DNA of 64,000 nt from Zerene cesonia (taxonomy: Eukaryota; Arthropoda; Insecta; Lepidoptera; Pieridae). Where the stretch lies: the NCBI RefSeq assembly GCF_012273895.1, contig NC_052120.1, positions 10,475,756 through 10,539,755 on the forward strand, in the 5' to 3' direction. Positions 44,851 to 59,800 of this stretch are shown piece after piece. Numbering within the stretch: position 1 is the first letter of the stretch; each line of letters opens with the position of its first letter. Below the pieces are notes generated by a model, which saw nothing but the letters and a program-made list of their open reading frames with translations, was not told where the DNA came from and ran no database searches. Made by a program: the position numbers and the translations under genes.

Positions 44851-47800
44851 CTATCCTTTAATTTCTCTTAAACAGAAATAGATAACTGTTCTCATACAGA
44901 TGATAATTGGAGCTTATTAGAATTATTTTCTTATTCAAAGACGGTTTTCCAAATTAGTTCTGTTTAAATAGTAGTTATAAATTCATCAATCATTTGATTT
45001 TTCTACTACGTATGAGTAACAGCACAAATCTAAAGAATTATATTATTTCACAAAATTTTACAAAGTCTAAACTCATTCACTGAATATTCTTTACTAAGAC
45101 CTCATGTTAATAAACGTCATATCTCAAAATGTTTCCTAACGATTTTCCCGCAAATACTCGCAAAAAATTGTAGTGAATAGAAGTATCCACGGTAGTCCTC
45201 TCACGTCAACCCTCCATTACAGCTTTGTCCACTCACAATGGCGATAAAGAATAAAGAATCGGGACCATTAGGTAAATTTCCTTATTCATTTTTTTGCGTG
45301 ACACCCTCACCGGGTAAAAAGCGGGGAAACTGTTATTTATCATGAGGAGACACTCGAGATCTCAATCTTGTGAGTTTTTTGTTTAGTATAATCCTAATCG
45401 TGTGAGGACTGCTTGTATACCTACTTGAAAGCGTATTCTTATTTACAAGTATCAAAGTCTCTTTATCATTATAATTAGAATGATACATGATCTTTCCATT
45501 ATATGTTCAGTCCGTATTTGCAACTTGTGTTCATTTTTAAAATGGGAATGGGAAACAGGTACAAAACGTTGAAGCATTAGTTATGAGGCTCTTATGCGTC
45601 AATTTACCTACGTTAGCTTGATCCCTAGAAAACAATTTTAACAAGCTCGTTTAAGTTTACAATTAATCGATCTATTTTCGTTTTCATCATCTCAGATAAC
45701 ATGGGAATGATATTCATGATGTTTGCCGTTTAAAGTACTACCTATAAAAAATAGTAAGTAACAAAGAAACTTAGAATCATAATATTAGTAATTTTAAAAC
45801 ATTCATCATTGGCAAATTGTCTGTCTACATTTCTATAGTCCAGTGTAGAAATATCGTTATGTCGCGTGCGTTATAGAAAAATAATTTCAATTTGGGGAGC
45901 GTACGGCGTACGGCGTACGGCTTGCATTATTCGCGTCACGCACGGTGCAGGCGACTGCGGCGGGCAGATAAGCGAGTATTGACTATCGGGACTAAAAGAA
46001 ACGTCCAAGTTCGGGGCCTTATCGGAAACGGCTTACCGTGACCCCATGCAAACTCCCTAATGCGACATTCCTCACCGGCCCTCCTGCACCCTCCGGCGAT
46101 CGATCTCGATGCAAAATTGTCCTCTCGGCGGGGAATACTAGTTTTGTTACTTTCCTCATAATCTCGTTTTATTACTTTACTTTTATCTCTATTATTTAAG
46201 TGGTGCTGGTTGTTTGATGTTGAAAATTGATACATATTATTATTATAGCGGCTGATAGAAATAGGGAAAAGTTTTTTGTACTAAGCATTGAATGTTTATG
46301 TTTTAACATAATTGAGTAAACTAGTAAATCTATTGGTGAAGAGAATATCCCAAAATTGCTTTCAGTTGTTGGGGGCTTCAAACGTTCACTGATCCTTGAT
46401 TGTAGCAGATAGATTTAGTCACGCTCGCGCTCATATAAAATATTAAAACTGATCATATCTAAAATTCCATTTGTAAGCAAGATCGCATCGTTTGGTAAAC
46501 ATTATATTCTGAAGATGGAGCTTCATTCTTTATGTATAGGATACCGACGAGCGGCATAGAATATTTGGTGGCTGATCAAAAAGTCCAATTTGGTTTTATA
46601 TGCCACTGAATATTGAGCGACGGTTCGCTACATTTTGTGGACAGAAATTCGATAGAGGATGTAAAACAAGCTATGGAATGTGGGCCTATTTCTGCAAAAA
46701 ACAACCATTTCTCTTATTACCTATTGAATATTATTTGCATAATCGATAATTACTGTTCTCTTTACTATTATGAATACCTTGAATGCTTTAATTCCTACTA
46801 AGGGCACTATCTTACTGGTAATGATTATTATCATCTGTGGAATTATTCATCTTACGAAAGTTAGTTGAAGTTTTAAGTCATAAATAATATAAAACAATGC
46901 TAGATTTTCAATTCGACATGTATCCCCTTAGATCTGAGGCTTTCTCCGAGTTCGGATTAGAGAGGTTTGATATATGGCCGCGGGTGGCGGTAAATCAAAT
47001 TTTGATTGCTATTTTCTTTGCGGAAAGTCGGAGTTGTCCGCTGGGAACGCTGGTGGTGTAACGTGGGTTAACCGATCCCAGGACGATTAAATTCGCTTTT
47101 TGTGAATTGCCAGTCTACTGTTGGTATTTCGCATAAACTTTTCCTCATAATTTATCATTGCGTTCACATAGCAAGTTGTCGAATTGTGTTCCTTCCTCAA
47201 ATTTATTCTTTCCTGGTATGTTAACTAGATGAGAATACTCTAAATTTTAGCTTAAATACACATCTGTTTTTTGATCAAAATACATTGTTTTTACACAGCT
47301 ATTTTACTTTCTTGCCGCATTATTTCGAGTTCCCAATGTTATTTAGATAATAAAAATTTCGCTTGGGAAAAGTAACAACTGAGCTATGCCAAATTGATAC
47401 AAATTTAAGTTTACTTAGGGCTATTGAAATCGAATTTGCTTGGATAAGTAGATTTGAGTGAAGTCGGATGGATCGAGGCGGTCTCAACCGCTCGTGTGAT
47501 CCAATTGTGCGTCACTCGGCCTTCGAGCTGCGATCACATTTCGACCTTTAAATATTTGAAATGTTTTGGGGTTGGGGAATTGCAGGGGAAATATTGCAAT
47601 TGCAATTAGTTGCTCACGCATTTATCAAATTTAATACGAATGCTTGTCTTAAAAAGTTTGTACTAAGGATAGCTGGAGTTCATTTATTTTAACTCTTTGA
47701 TAATGAACACTTCAGTTATGCTGGCGAGTTAAAGCATAGACATATTATAACGTAACGAAAATTAAAGAAAATATTAAACATTCTCTGTAAAGAAAGTAAA

Positions 47801-50800
47801 AATATGGAAAAGAGTCTCATTCTCATTTTGTTCATTAATATTATTGTATAAATGATGTTTTTTTCATAATGATTATATTTTTTTATTTGCACAATATACA
47901 TATTAAAACCTTTTGCAATAAAAAAGGTGAGTTTGAAACTCATCTCTGTATTTTTTCTGACTTGGTAGTTGGTACTCCAATACAACACATTAGAGAAAAC
48001 AATGTATCTGCTTTTAATATGCTCTATAAAAAACGATATAGATAACTAACTATCTGGATATCTGCATAATTGCATAAATGTTAAATTTTTTGTCAAGTAG
48101 GTATATCAGGAAACGGCAATAAATAAAACTTTATAACAATTGGATCGCAACTAAACGATAAAGGTTTCGCCTGAGCACAAGGTGTGGGGAGGTGGGCCGG
48201 GGTGGCCTTGGATAAAAAATATCCCAAAATCCTCGACCCTTTTTATACTAAATAGGCAGCTAACACGGGCTGAGTGGAGTTTCAATAGATGCTTTCTCGA
48301 CGGAAGAACCGACGACCTGTAAGGGATCGAGGAGCGGACCCTGCCGTATGTATGCCGTAGGTACACATATACTCGTGCGTAGGTATAAGCCTGTCGCTTT
48401 TCCTTTATTTTTTACGCGTGCCCTCCTCTGAGGGATGAAAGGAATTCTTTTTAAATTGGAAATGTTTTCTAAGAGGATTACGATTTGTGAAGGTGTGCGG
48501 CGATTTTCGTTCAAAGGATCGCGTTACTCAATGGTTTTGTTGTGTTTTTACGTAATGGGGATAATAATTTAAAGAATTCTGCGTTTCTATACGAAGCCAG
48601 ACCAAAAAGTAATTGTTACGAACTGTAGAAAATTAAAACATGTTAAGTACTCGTAGATCTTCGCAATATTATTTGATTATAAAGGTGGCAAAAAGTCCCA
48701 CTCACGAATAATGTTATACAATTGTTACTGCCCAATTAGAAACGGTTAGAATTCTATAGCTCTGGATAATGGTACACACTCCCACGACACGATAATCTTA
48801 ACAAAAAATATAAAGTAACAATTCAATATAAGTGACCATTACGATTGAGAAAAAAATTCATGAAACATTCTGCAACACTTATTACGTGTGTGAAAAGCAT
48901 TATTTTCGCATAACAAGTGCAATAAATGTAAATAGCACATTGTCCTGACCGTAGTGCACAATGCAGGGGATTAAGTTTAAATTTTCACATCGTTTCCGAC
49001 CCCTAGCATTGGAGTCTGCGCAATTTGAGAGATTTTACATTTATAGTCGAAGAGAAGGTAATATAAAACTTAAACCCGCAGTTAATATTAGATTATACAT
49101 ATAACTATAGGTCATTTTATAGTATTAGATACAGATATAGGAATCTAACTAACGTCTTTTTTTTGTATTAATAAAGATTATTGTTAATTTCATTATTTAC
49201 ATATTTACATAACAAATATCAAAGAAGCGATTACATTTGTATCGGTATAAAAATTGCGCCTGCGTTTCTTGAATTCTTAAACGTAGCTATGTACCTGTCG
49301 CTTCCCTATGTTTATTTGTAAAGCTCCCTCCCAGACCGTGTGTCGCTCTTACACTATATTAGATTTAAACTAGTAAAACCGCACAAGGGTGTACTCTGGT
49401 AAAAAAATATTTTTCTTATAACTACAAGGGGAGCGTCCGACGATTTGAATTGCGCCCTTAATAGAGTTTACACCACATGTCCACGTCAGCAGAGTGGCCA
49501 ATGGATTGTGACAGGTGCTCAATTTACAATTACATACATTCAAAGCACGTAGCGCTGTAAAAAAACGGAAATGTCAATCTAGCTAACACTAATGTTATGG
49601 ATTAGCGACTATTAGCATTTTATGAAGTTATTGAGACATTTGACAAACGATATCCCGTTTCATTGTGTTCCAGTAAAAGGAATTTTATGTGATAATAAGC
49701 TCATTTTACTATTACGGTTACATCCCGGGCGCCCATTACTTGCATCGAGCCGGTCGTTACACGATATGATTTTGAGTCCGCGTGTCGCCCGCCATCAAAA
49801 TATTTTATTCGAACATAATGCCGGTTAAAGTCTTTGTTATTTCGTTTTAATGTTAATATTAAAGTTGTGATTTCTCATATCCTTAAGATCACCCTACAAT
49901 AAAAGATTGCCTCGTTTATAATAAGACGCTTTTAATAGTTAGGATATTTTGGGATCTAGAATATGCGTTTTATTATGGAATGTTTCGCACACCAAAATTA
50001 AGGATAATCTCAATCGAGTGACTGTTGCTTTTCTTGTAATTTTGCGGCAGTATTATCATGTTATGCGATTTTTTTAGGTTGTTGTCGTGACAACCATACG
50101 CACATAAAGTTGCTATATAGTAATCAGGATCATATAATATTGTTTCACGCCATTGCAAGTTTATAAAAAATGGTTGGTATTGCAATAAAGCGGGTACAAA
50201 TGTTAAGAGCGATATTGTCCGGTTGTTACGGCGGAATGGCCGCGAGGCGTGACGCACTCAATCTTTTATCGCTGTTTGACGGCGCGCGGCGCGTCCACAG
50301 CACGTTATGTCCTAGCTCACACAACCACCATCCTCATAACATCACGGTAATTACGAAAAAATGTTATTTACAAATAAAGCGATGAGAGTACCCGTCGCTG
50401 TTTATTGTTTCGCTGAAGGCTGTAAAATTGATATAATATTGTAATTGCGTTGGTTATTAGCTCGTGATAATGTGTCTTTTTGTGACGTGGATATAAAATT
50501 GTGAAAAATCTTAATACCTTAAATAAATACTATCATATTATTATCATTTATATGAGGGACACGTTCTTTTTTCTTCTTAAAGTTATACTTATCACAGATA
50601 ACCTGCCTAGTAACAATGCTAACCTTATTTGCAGCCCTATTATAGAGAAAAAAATAAATAACCTTTGATCCATTATACTGCCATCCAAACATAGGCTATT
50701 AGGTAAGTGGAAGGTAATTAAAGGGTTCAGCATTACCAATAAGTGATGGATCACCTCGCCTCAACTCGATATTGCCATTAAGAGTGTTGTCTGAAACTCG

Positions 50801-53800
50801 GCTAATGTCAACATCATTGTTATAATAATATTATGACTGTCATTATTATTGATGACCACAATATTTAAAATTGACTGCATTTGATTAAAGTAATAGATAT
50901 TCTTTAAAATAATAAACTCTTTCGTTTTTTCGCACAATTGTTTTGAATTTAAAGTTATCTTTCAATTTTATGACTATTAATTCATCAGTAATAAGTAGAT
51001 AAGGTGCTTGCTTAATTAAAGCATAAGTTTTGTTATCATAGTTATCTTTTATAAGTCTACAAAATATACATCAGAGTTACAAATAATTATTGGCTTTAGA
51101 CATCGACTCTTATAATTACAAACGACCCAATCAAAGCATGCCCTAGTTACTTTATTGTAGCATTTTTCTAGCCGTCTAGCTATATTGATAAAATCCGAGG
51201 CATTCAGCGCAGACCATAAATAAAATTTTCGTTTACAAGTCAGTGACTAAGTAACCGTATAACGTGAGTTGGCAATCAATCAATTCTATTATCATAAAGT
51301 TGCGTTAAGGAATACCCACTGAAAGTGAGGTCTTGATAAATACTTCAGCGATGACTCGGCGCTGTTAAGCCGAGCGAGGCAAGAGGAAGGGATGTCACAA
51401 ATTGTTTAATGTGGTGGGAGGGAACAAATTCTACGGTGTTTATGGTAACCTTCGTTTACCTAGAAACTATATAGTTATCTGCGCCTTCGTGCCGTGACTA
51501 TGCTCGATTGACAATATATGTATTGTCACAAGATACGTGATGATCTTCGGTTGCTCACTTCAATGTGGATAAAATATAGATTAATATTAGGATACGATAC
51601 TTCATTGATAATTTTTTTTCTTACTATGTAGACAAATTTTGTTTATCATGTTTTCATATTGTAGTTGGGCAACATAAGATATTCAGTTAAAAAAAAATGT
51701 TAAAGCTTAGTTTATGGACACTGTCATTATTATACAATATATATCTTAGACACTGTCAATATCATTCTCTTGTTGAATTCCCACTACTGCATCTGCTGTA
51801 CATCATGGAGAAATGTGATTATGAAATAGTGAGGTACCGATTCAAGAGGTTATCACTGTTTACACAAAGTTTATATAATTTTTTATAATTATAGCAGAGT
51901 TAAATGGTTGGTTTTATAAATAATTATGTTTAATGATGAAAGATGTTATTAATAGCGAAGATACTAACATTGTACATTTCCATCAAAGGCAACTCGAATT
52001 CAAATACACTAAGTTAAGCTTTAATTACAGTCAGCGATCCAAGGAGATCATCAATTCCAAATAGCTATTACATAAAAACGATAGGATATTTTCAGTTTTT
52101 TACCGCACGTATCCTTGGGATTACCGTGAGATATTTATCGGGCGGTGGCGGGGCCGGGGCAATCCATTAGAGCTGAAAAAACACTTGAAATTCAGCTACT
52201 CATACAATATACATCGCGGCCGAGACACGCTTTTTGCGAACAAGAGCTGCGTTTTTGTACGTTTTTCCTTTTATATTTTTACGTGGATTGTCGAATTGGT
52301 TACTTAAATTGTTGATGCTTCTTAAATTATCGTCGTAAATTTGGTAAACGAAGATCAGATTTAACGTGAATAACATACCTACTATATTACTGTATGTTTA
52401 TGTTTGTAATCAATGGTTTATTTTCCTATTTACATCGGTTGTTACTTATACGTATATATTTGGTAATACTGGGTAATTAATCTTATTTAATTAACAAAAT
52501 TTCTTTTCTTATCTTAGTCGATGAGACAGCTCGTTAAATGATCTTATAATGAACATAATAAACTAAAAATATAATAAGTACAAATCCAAAAAATATTTAT
52601 AAAAGAAAACCCATAACATTGTGCCGTAATCCTCGGCGGTCCACCGGCCTTGTTATTCCTCACAGAAGCGAATATTTTACCCCAAGCCGTCGGCGAGGGA
52701 TTTGTGGTGTCGCAAAAAATTGATACGGCTCATCTCTGGTGCGTGTTTTAACTTATACTTAGAATGTTTCTTTCGCTTTATGGGATATTTATTCACTGGT
52801 GTTGACGTACTGTCATTACGTGCTGCATCCTGATAAATGCTGTGCAAATTCATGACGAGGAATAACTACGCACTGTAGTACTGTAAATATCCTTACCTAA
52901 TATGAAATACGAAAACAATACCGATGAAAATACATTTCATGACAAAATAGGCCCTTTTAAAAATAATAACTAGAAGGAACTTCCAAATAATTATGGCGTG
53001 AATGATGTGATGTGATCTATGTGACTTTAATACTTTTAAGACAAGTTTTATTATAAAACAAAATGATAGATGTGATCTTAAATATAGATAACATATTTAA
53101 AACGATACTTCAAATCAATCTATTTAACTTATTTAACGTAGAGAAAGTGAACAAATATTTGCGTATACATTTGCTGTGGAACCCGTCGCGTCTGTGTCGT
53201 CCGTTCCCTAGCTCCCTCCGACTTAACATTCACTGCATAGCTTGCTTATTACGCATTCTACGAAATGCCCACATCCGAGGGGAAACTTTACTTGTGACGT
53301 ATTTATATTTTATTCGCACTGTCTGACATCATTCATATAGGGATAAGAATAAATCGATATAATGTGTTCGTATGCTTTTTGCGATATTTTCCCAGTATCT
53401 TATATCTAGTCATTGTAAACAATAATAAGTAATGAACTTCAGTATACTTTTTATATCCGATAATTTATTATATCAAAAATTTATAACATTACCAAAAAAA
53501 ACCTTAAAAGTTGTTTCCAATCACCAATGTTCACAACTGATCTACGCAGCCCGCAGGAAAGTAGGAAATTATTAAATTATACAGTCAATACGCTAATTAT
53601 TTAGTACGAAATTTGATTCATCTTGCCATCAGGTATAACTGTAAAATATATTTTAGCTGCTAAATTAATCATTGACGCTCTACATTCATAAATCAACGTT
53701 CTAATTCGCTAAAATAAGAAGAATCTCAGCTTCAATAACATAAACAATAATCTTAATTGAAATGGAATGTCATCATTATTTCCTATAGAGAACCAGTTCC

Positions 53801-56800
53801 CCCGTTTCCCCGTGTCACATACTGTTAGCAGCAGCATTAGCAGAGGCCTGGTTCACACACGCACTTATCATACAGGATTGCGGGCAACTGTTCAGCAAAC
53901 AGCTTCCACGATCGTTTAGCTAACGAATGGTTTTATGTCCCTGCAGTTTTATGTGCGTGGCGCCTATGAGATATTGTCGCGACTTCGCCTACATACCTTT
54001 ACATACATGGCGATGCACACTCGGAGAAAAACCACGGGATAAAGCTCTCATAAGTTGATTAACCACGCGTGTTGAATTCAAACTTCGATATTACCATTGC
54101 GACGCGTAATTTGAGATTGAAATCTATGTTGAATAAAGCATTTCCGTTTAAACTGATGTAGCATTTTAGTAACTGGTAATGACTACTTTGAATTGATTAG
54201 GTACGGCAACACTAACTTATTATAACTACATAATTTTATGGTAATGTGTTAAACGAGTCGATAATTTTTTATGATCGTGAGCACTAATTACAGGTACATA
54301 GTACTTTGGCAGCCTGCTTATTAATTTTAATAGAGAACGGAGAGTGCTAAAAATACGAAATGTTTGGGTATCATTCTTTATCTCACCCTTGGTGAAAGAA
54401 ATCAGGAATATATATCATATAAAATTTGTCATTCGTATGTTAATTAAAGATGTGAACTCTGAGATTGTAAGACGAAGAAATTCGTGTTGACTTAATGGCA
54501 TTAAATGTTGAAGATTCTCAAAATATTACGACAGGAAATAGTCAGCTAGCAAAATTTTGAAAGTAGCTTCGATTGCAACATTTGTCACTATTTTTATTTA
54601 CCCAGCAATTTTTATTCCATACTTTTCTCCCATTTAACAGTAAGTAGTCCAGCCTCCATACGTTAGTGCCACACTATTGAGCGTCACACCAGCCGAGCAA
54701 TATGGACCATGGGCCCTCGAACATTCGAGAGCTTCAAGTGAACAGATTAAGACAATCCTCGCTATGATTTCTATAGAATTTTGAACACATTATATCGTTA
54801 ATTTACAATAAAAAAAGGAATTTTCTAGTATCATTTATTTTAGTCATTAAGTAAGTTATTAATTTTAGAAGGCACTAAGAATTAGGTGGGTGCGTTCACT
54901 TTTATAGCCTTACATTAACATATTAATCATATACCTGAATAGGTAATTAGGTACCCTAGTGCAAAAAAGTGTCTTTAGTGGATTAAACATGAAACGTAAA
55001 AACACAGACGGAAATTGGTTGAAAAGGAAACCGTACGTGAACCTTAATGGTAAAAAGCCGGCCATTAAAAACATTCTTCAAACAGTGGAACACAGTTTTT
55101 ATTTCAATGAATATAATTAAAATACTCATGTTTGCCATGCATAGTAATTTCTTTTGACGAGGGACTAATTAAAGGCAATATAAAATTCTTGGCTTAGAAT
55201 CTAGATGATATTTATGCAGTGTGCGGGAGCCCTTTGCGGCGCCGACGTCACCTGTCATTCGTCAGTCCGCCGCGCATACCGCGTGCGCGCACACGTAACC
55301 TTGTAAACAAATTTAAATTTAACGGTACCCCGTGGAACGCAACAAAACTGCGCATTCCAATGCAGATGTGTCCCGACCGGCTGCGGAGACGGACGTGCAG
55401 CTAACATAAAAGGGATTCCGAATTTGAATGGAATTCGAGATGCGGCCCATTGATTATCATGATAATTGCCTAGGTACAGCCTAGCTGTTTCGCTGAATTT
55501 GCATAGAAAAACAACACAAAAAATTCGTTCCTGCTTGCACCTTTTGTAAACAGGATTTTGTACATGTGTAATGAGCTGCCTGCTAATTATGATGTACTGA
55601 ATACGAATAAATGAATGTATATTTGCGTACGTTATGTTGAAAATCAAACTCTAAAGTAAACACATAATATCCAATCGAGAACTACTTTGCTATGACTATT
55701 TTCTCTGCGCTAGATGAGACAGACGCAAAGGCAAAAAAGAATCGTCCACTTTTTTCCGTTTAAATATATGTTATATCAAATGACCCTGAGCTGAGGATTT
55801 CGCCATTCATCAGCGACCCGTTATTGGGCCAATTGTCTAAATTAGCATACTTAGCAGAGGCGCCGACAGTCGCGCTAGCATCAAAGAGAGCCGCAGATCA
55901 TTTAAATTTAAGCTTTACACTCAAGAACATAACGTTTAAAATGCATCGCAAATTAACATAATCGTTATATTGTTGCGATTAAAACTTTAACGGTCTGAAG
56001 TTAAAGGCTAAATAATCAAACCTTGACTTGTTTAGCGCCAGTGCAAATTGATTAAGATTTTAATGGTTATCTATAACCTATGGTTGATTTTTCTCGATGA
56101 AACTCGTTAAACGTTTCTTAAAGGATTGCGTCAACTTTTAAGTTTTATGTGGCTTTTTTTTAATGAAAATGGCAGGTATTTTATAAAAATGATGTGAGAT
56201 TATATTATATCGAACCACCTGTAAATGCTAATATACTATAAATGGATCGATGAGCTATATTCACACCTTGTTTTTGCATGTATTTATCCGACTGTGGCAA
56301 AAGGGGGGAAATGTATTTCGAGTATAATATGCTCGATATGTCAATTATAATATGTACACATAACTACATATTATATGTAGATATGTGTATGTACTATTTA
56401 TAATAATGAACGCTGTATAATTAAAAAAAAATAATTCTTTGTTCACTTCGAAATTGGAATACCATTCTACTGTCATAACATGTTTTAAATATATTAAATT
56501 GGTCATTATTTTAACCGAACTTGAAATGTCATATTGGCAAAAACAATACAGTAGAAAGAAATGCTTTCATAGTATTTTGCGTCTCTAATTCATTTAATTG
56601 GTAAAACGGTAAATTGACATTTAAGAAAGCTATGAAGAAAGTGCTTTTGTATTAAATGCCTAAATGGGCATGTGCGTTATTAATTGAATTATGCCCTTCA
56701 AAAATATTTATAAGGTTTAAACATGTGACATTTTTGTTTTTAGCATAAATAACTGCTTTGACATTCGATCCAAAATAAATTTTTTGTGTTGCCGCATTCT

Positions 56801-59800
56801 GTCGGTTTGGGCAGTTTTTTATCGATCTTCAATAATTTTCACTGTAATAAGATTAATTACTTACCCGTAAATGGTTGTAAAAATATTAATTCTAATTAAA
56901 GGGTGTTATTAAAATGTTTGGTGTTATTTTATTTTTTATTCACTTAGTAGAGCATTCAGTTGGTGGAATGGAATCGTTTGGGTGCTGCTTAAAATTGCTG
57001 AAAATTCATCGTAATTTACCCAATGATTTGACTTCTTTACAAGCGGGATCGCGGGCAGACTTTAAAATTAAAAAAAAAAATTATGACTATGCAACGTTGT
57101 AACATATACTATAGAAATGTAATCTTAGTTCATATAGGCAACATGAAATACCCAGGATATAAATGAAGCACAATCTAGTTTTTTATTATATTATAGCGTT
57201 TGATCCTGCCGATAGTTGTCCTGGTATAAAAACGGGAGCAATGCAAGCGCGGCGGCGAACCGTCCTTAATAAGTCATTGATGTGCATTTCGGAATGTTTA
57301 TAAACTAAAGTAATTTGCTCACTCATCTATGGAGATATTTTTTAATTGAAACGGGAATTCTCCTTGTACTCAAGCTAACCTCATTACGTATTTATATTTA
57401 GATGTACGTTAGCAAAAATCAAGTAAACCGTTTACTCATTCTTAGCTTTATTTCTCATAGAAGCACATATTTTAAGTTATTTTTGCAAAAACTTACATTG
57501 TTGATATTTGTTTCGGTTTTTATTTGTTTGTTATAGATAAATTTGAAAGGTGATTTTTATTGACACGCCTTTGAAGGCTTCTTTCCTCCCAAATAACAGA
57601 CAAATTTAATTTTTTACACGCTTTTTATTAGCTTCACCTGTATGTTTGTATGTTTGTTTGTTTGTTAGTAACCGACTTCTGGTGCTTCTTAAGATATTAT
57701 TGAAATCATAATCACTCTACTCATATCTGTCAATAAAATATCTATAACCATTGACACCATGCACCCCACGCTTTTTTTTTTAAATAAAATATTTTTTTTT
57801 TACTCACACTATTATTAATTTATATTCATTGAAATTTTTAACACTATTTTCTTAATTTAAATTCATTTACTTTCTATTTTTTAGTTCGGTTTTCTATAAA
57901 AAGCGTGTTTTTTAGTTTTTTTAAAACTATTATTTATTTTGTCTCAAGTCCACCGCTAACAATATTATATCGTTATAATCCATGAAAGAAATTATGGAAG
58001 TACTCACTTTTAATTGACACAAAGAAAAAGGATAATTTTGCTATTTCCATATTTTTAGGTACAAAGCGATGTGCTGTTGCCACTTCACCGCTGCATCTGA
58101 CTAAATAGTTGCTGAATATCGAGCTAGCAGCTAGAATACAACATGGAAATGCTTACATCTGGTATGTAAAGTTACTTTATGTAATATATTCAGTATATAC
58201 AGAATATACAGTATATATGGTATACTGTTTATATTGCGACTATTTAGTTGTCATTTACTTCATCTATACTAATAATTTAAAGAGGAAAAATGTTTGTAAT
58301 GTATTCTACTACTAAACTATCGAGTAGTTTTTGGGTCAGAAAGTTTCTTTCTAATCGTGTTTAAGTAACATAATTTTATATTTGAATATAAATGAGATTA
58401 ATTTGACGATTATCTTCCTACTTTGCATTCGTTTTTAACTTAATCAAAAGATGTGCATAGCAATAACAAAGAAAATTGAATATTATGCTATGAAAATTCA
58501 ACAAGATACTAATGTATTATTAAAAACTATGAAGTAACGAATTACAAATTCTTTGTATCGGCAGACGGCAAGGCTTTCTATGCATTCTTCATTTCCTAGA
58601 CTTGTTTAAAATCAGTATTGCATAAAACTTATGAACAAACAATGAAATAAAAAATAACAATCACGTATCAATCTCTAAATAAACAATGTCTCCATAAAAG
58701 GAGAAATCAATTAAAGATCCATTGTATTTATGAATTTAGTAACAGCGCAGTTCACACGACAAAAAATGGTTGAAAAAGCAAATTTGATGGTAACCAGTGA
58801 TTCCTGCAGGAACCCGTTACTTGCCCTTTACGTGTCCATAGAGTGATAGCGAATACAATTTTTTCTTCGCTAGAAACAACTTTCTCCTCATATATGATAA
58901 ATTATGCGTTCCATTCAATTTTTGCACGCGCCCATTGTAGCGTGTCAAATGATACAGTTATTTCTTTATTTAAGCCTGAATAAATTATATCGCTTTCTAA
59001 ATATAAAACTGCGCCCGATAAAAACACAGTTTCGTTGCACTTCAGTGTTGCTCACATTGTATAAGGGCTTTTGTTTATAATTTAATATTATGTTGAGGGT
59101 TCATTATAAAGTTACGCTTGTAGAACACATATTTAAACCTATTTTGTTTCTATATATATGCAGCGGTATGGAAAGGTTCATAAGCAATGTTTTATCAACT
59201 TATTTTTCTTTAAATAAACACAACAAAAAATAATGAATGGAATTGCAAGTCGCAAAGTTTTACTGGCGAATTAGAGAACAGAAATTAATCGTAGGTAGTT
59301 GTATTGTGAGAGCGGGGTCCCCGCCGGCATTGTGACCGTCCCTTCGTCTAGTCACATCGTAATACATCCTATATGTGTAATTGACATCCACTATTTTAGT
59401 GTTTGTTTTTTTAAGCAGTTGGCATCGGAACGAGAAGCTGCAATTTCTAATAGGTTATGTGGAGGTTACATGTAATGTGGATGGATTTATCCTTACTTCC
59501 TACTAATATTATAAACGAGAATGTTTGTAAGAATTAATAAAAGTGAGGAAAACGTTTTTTTAAACAATAATAATGTCGAAATTATTCGTTCTGCCAAAAA
59601 CATAATATAACATTGCTCAACTACATTGTATTGCTTACTTGTATATTTGATGTTATTGGTCAGAACTGTTCTAGTAAATTAATGGATGTCTCATTTTCTT
59701 CAATGACAAACATACACATGAATTTGATTGCGTATATGTATGTATGTATAATAAAATATATCTTTTCCATCGAAATTTTCAGACAGATGAAGGCAGAGAA

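Noticed and set aside
45936..46235. 99-codon minus ORF, including a possible splice donor GTAAGCC
   Set aside because: No convincing acceptor or neighbouring exon; composition changes within the frame.
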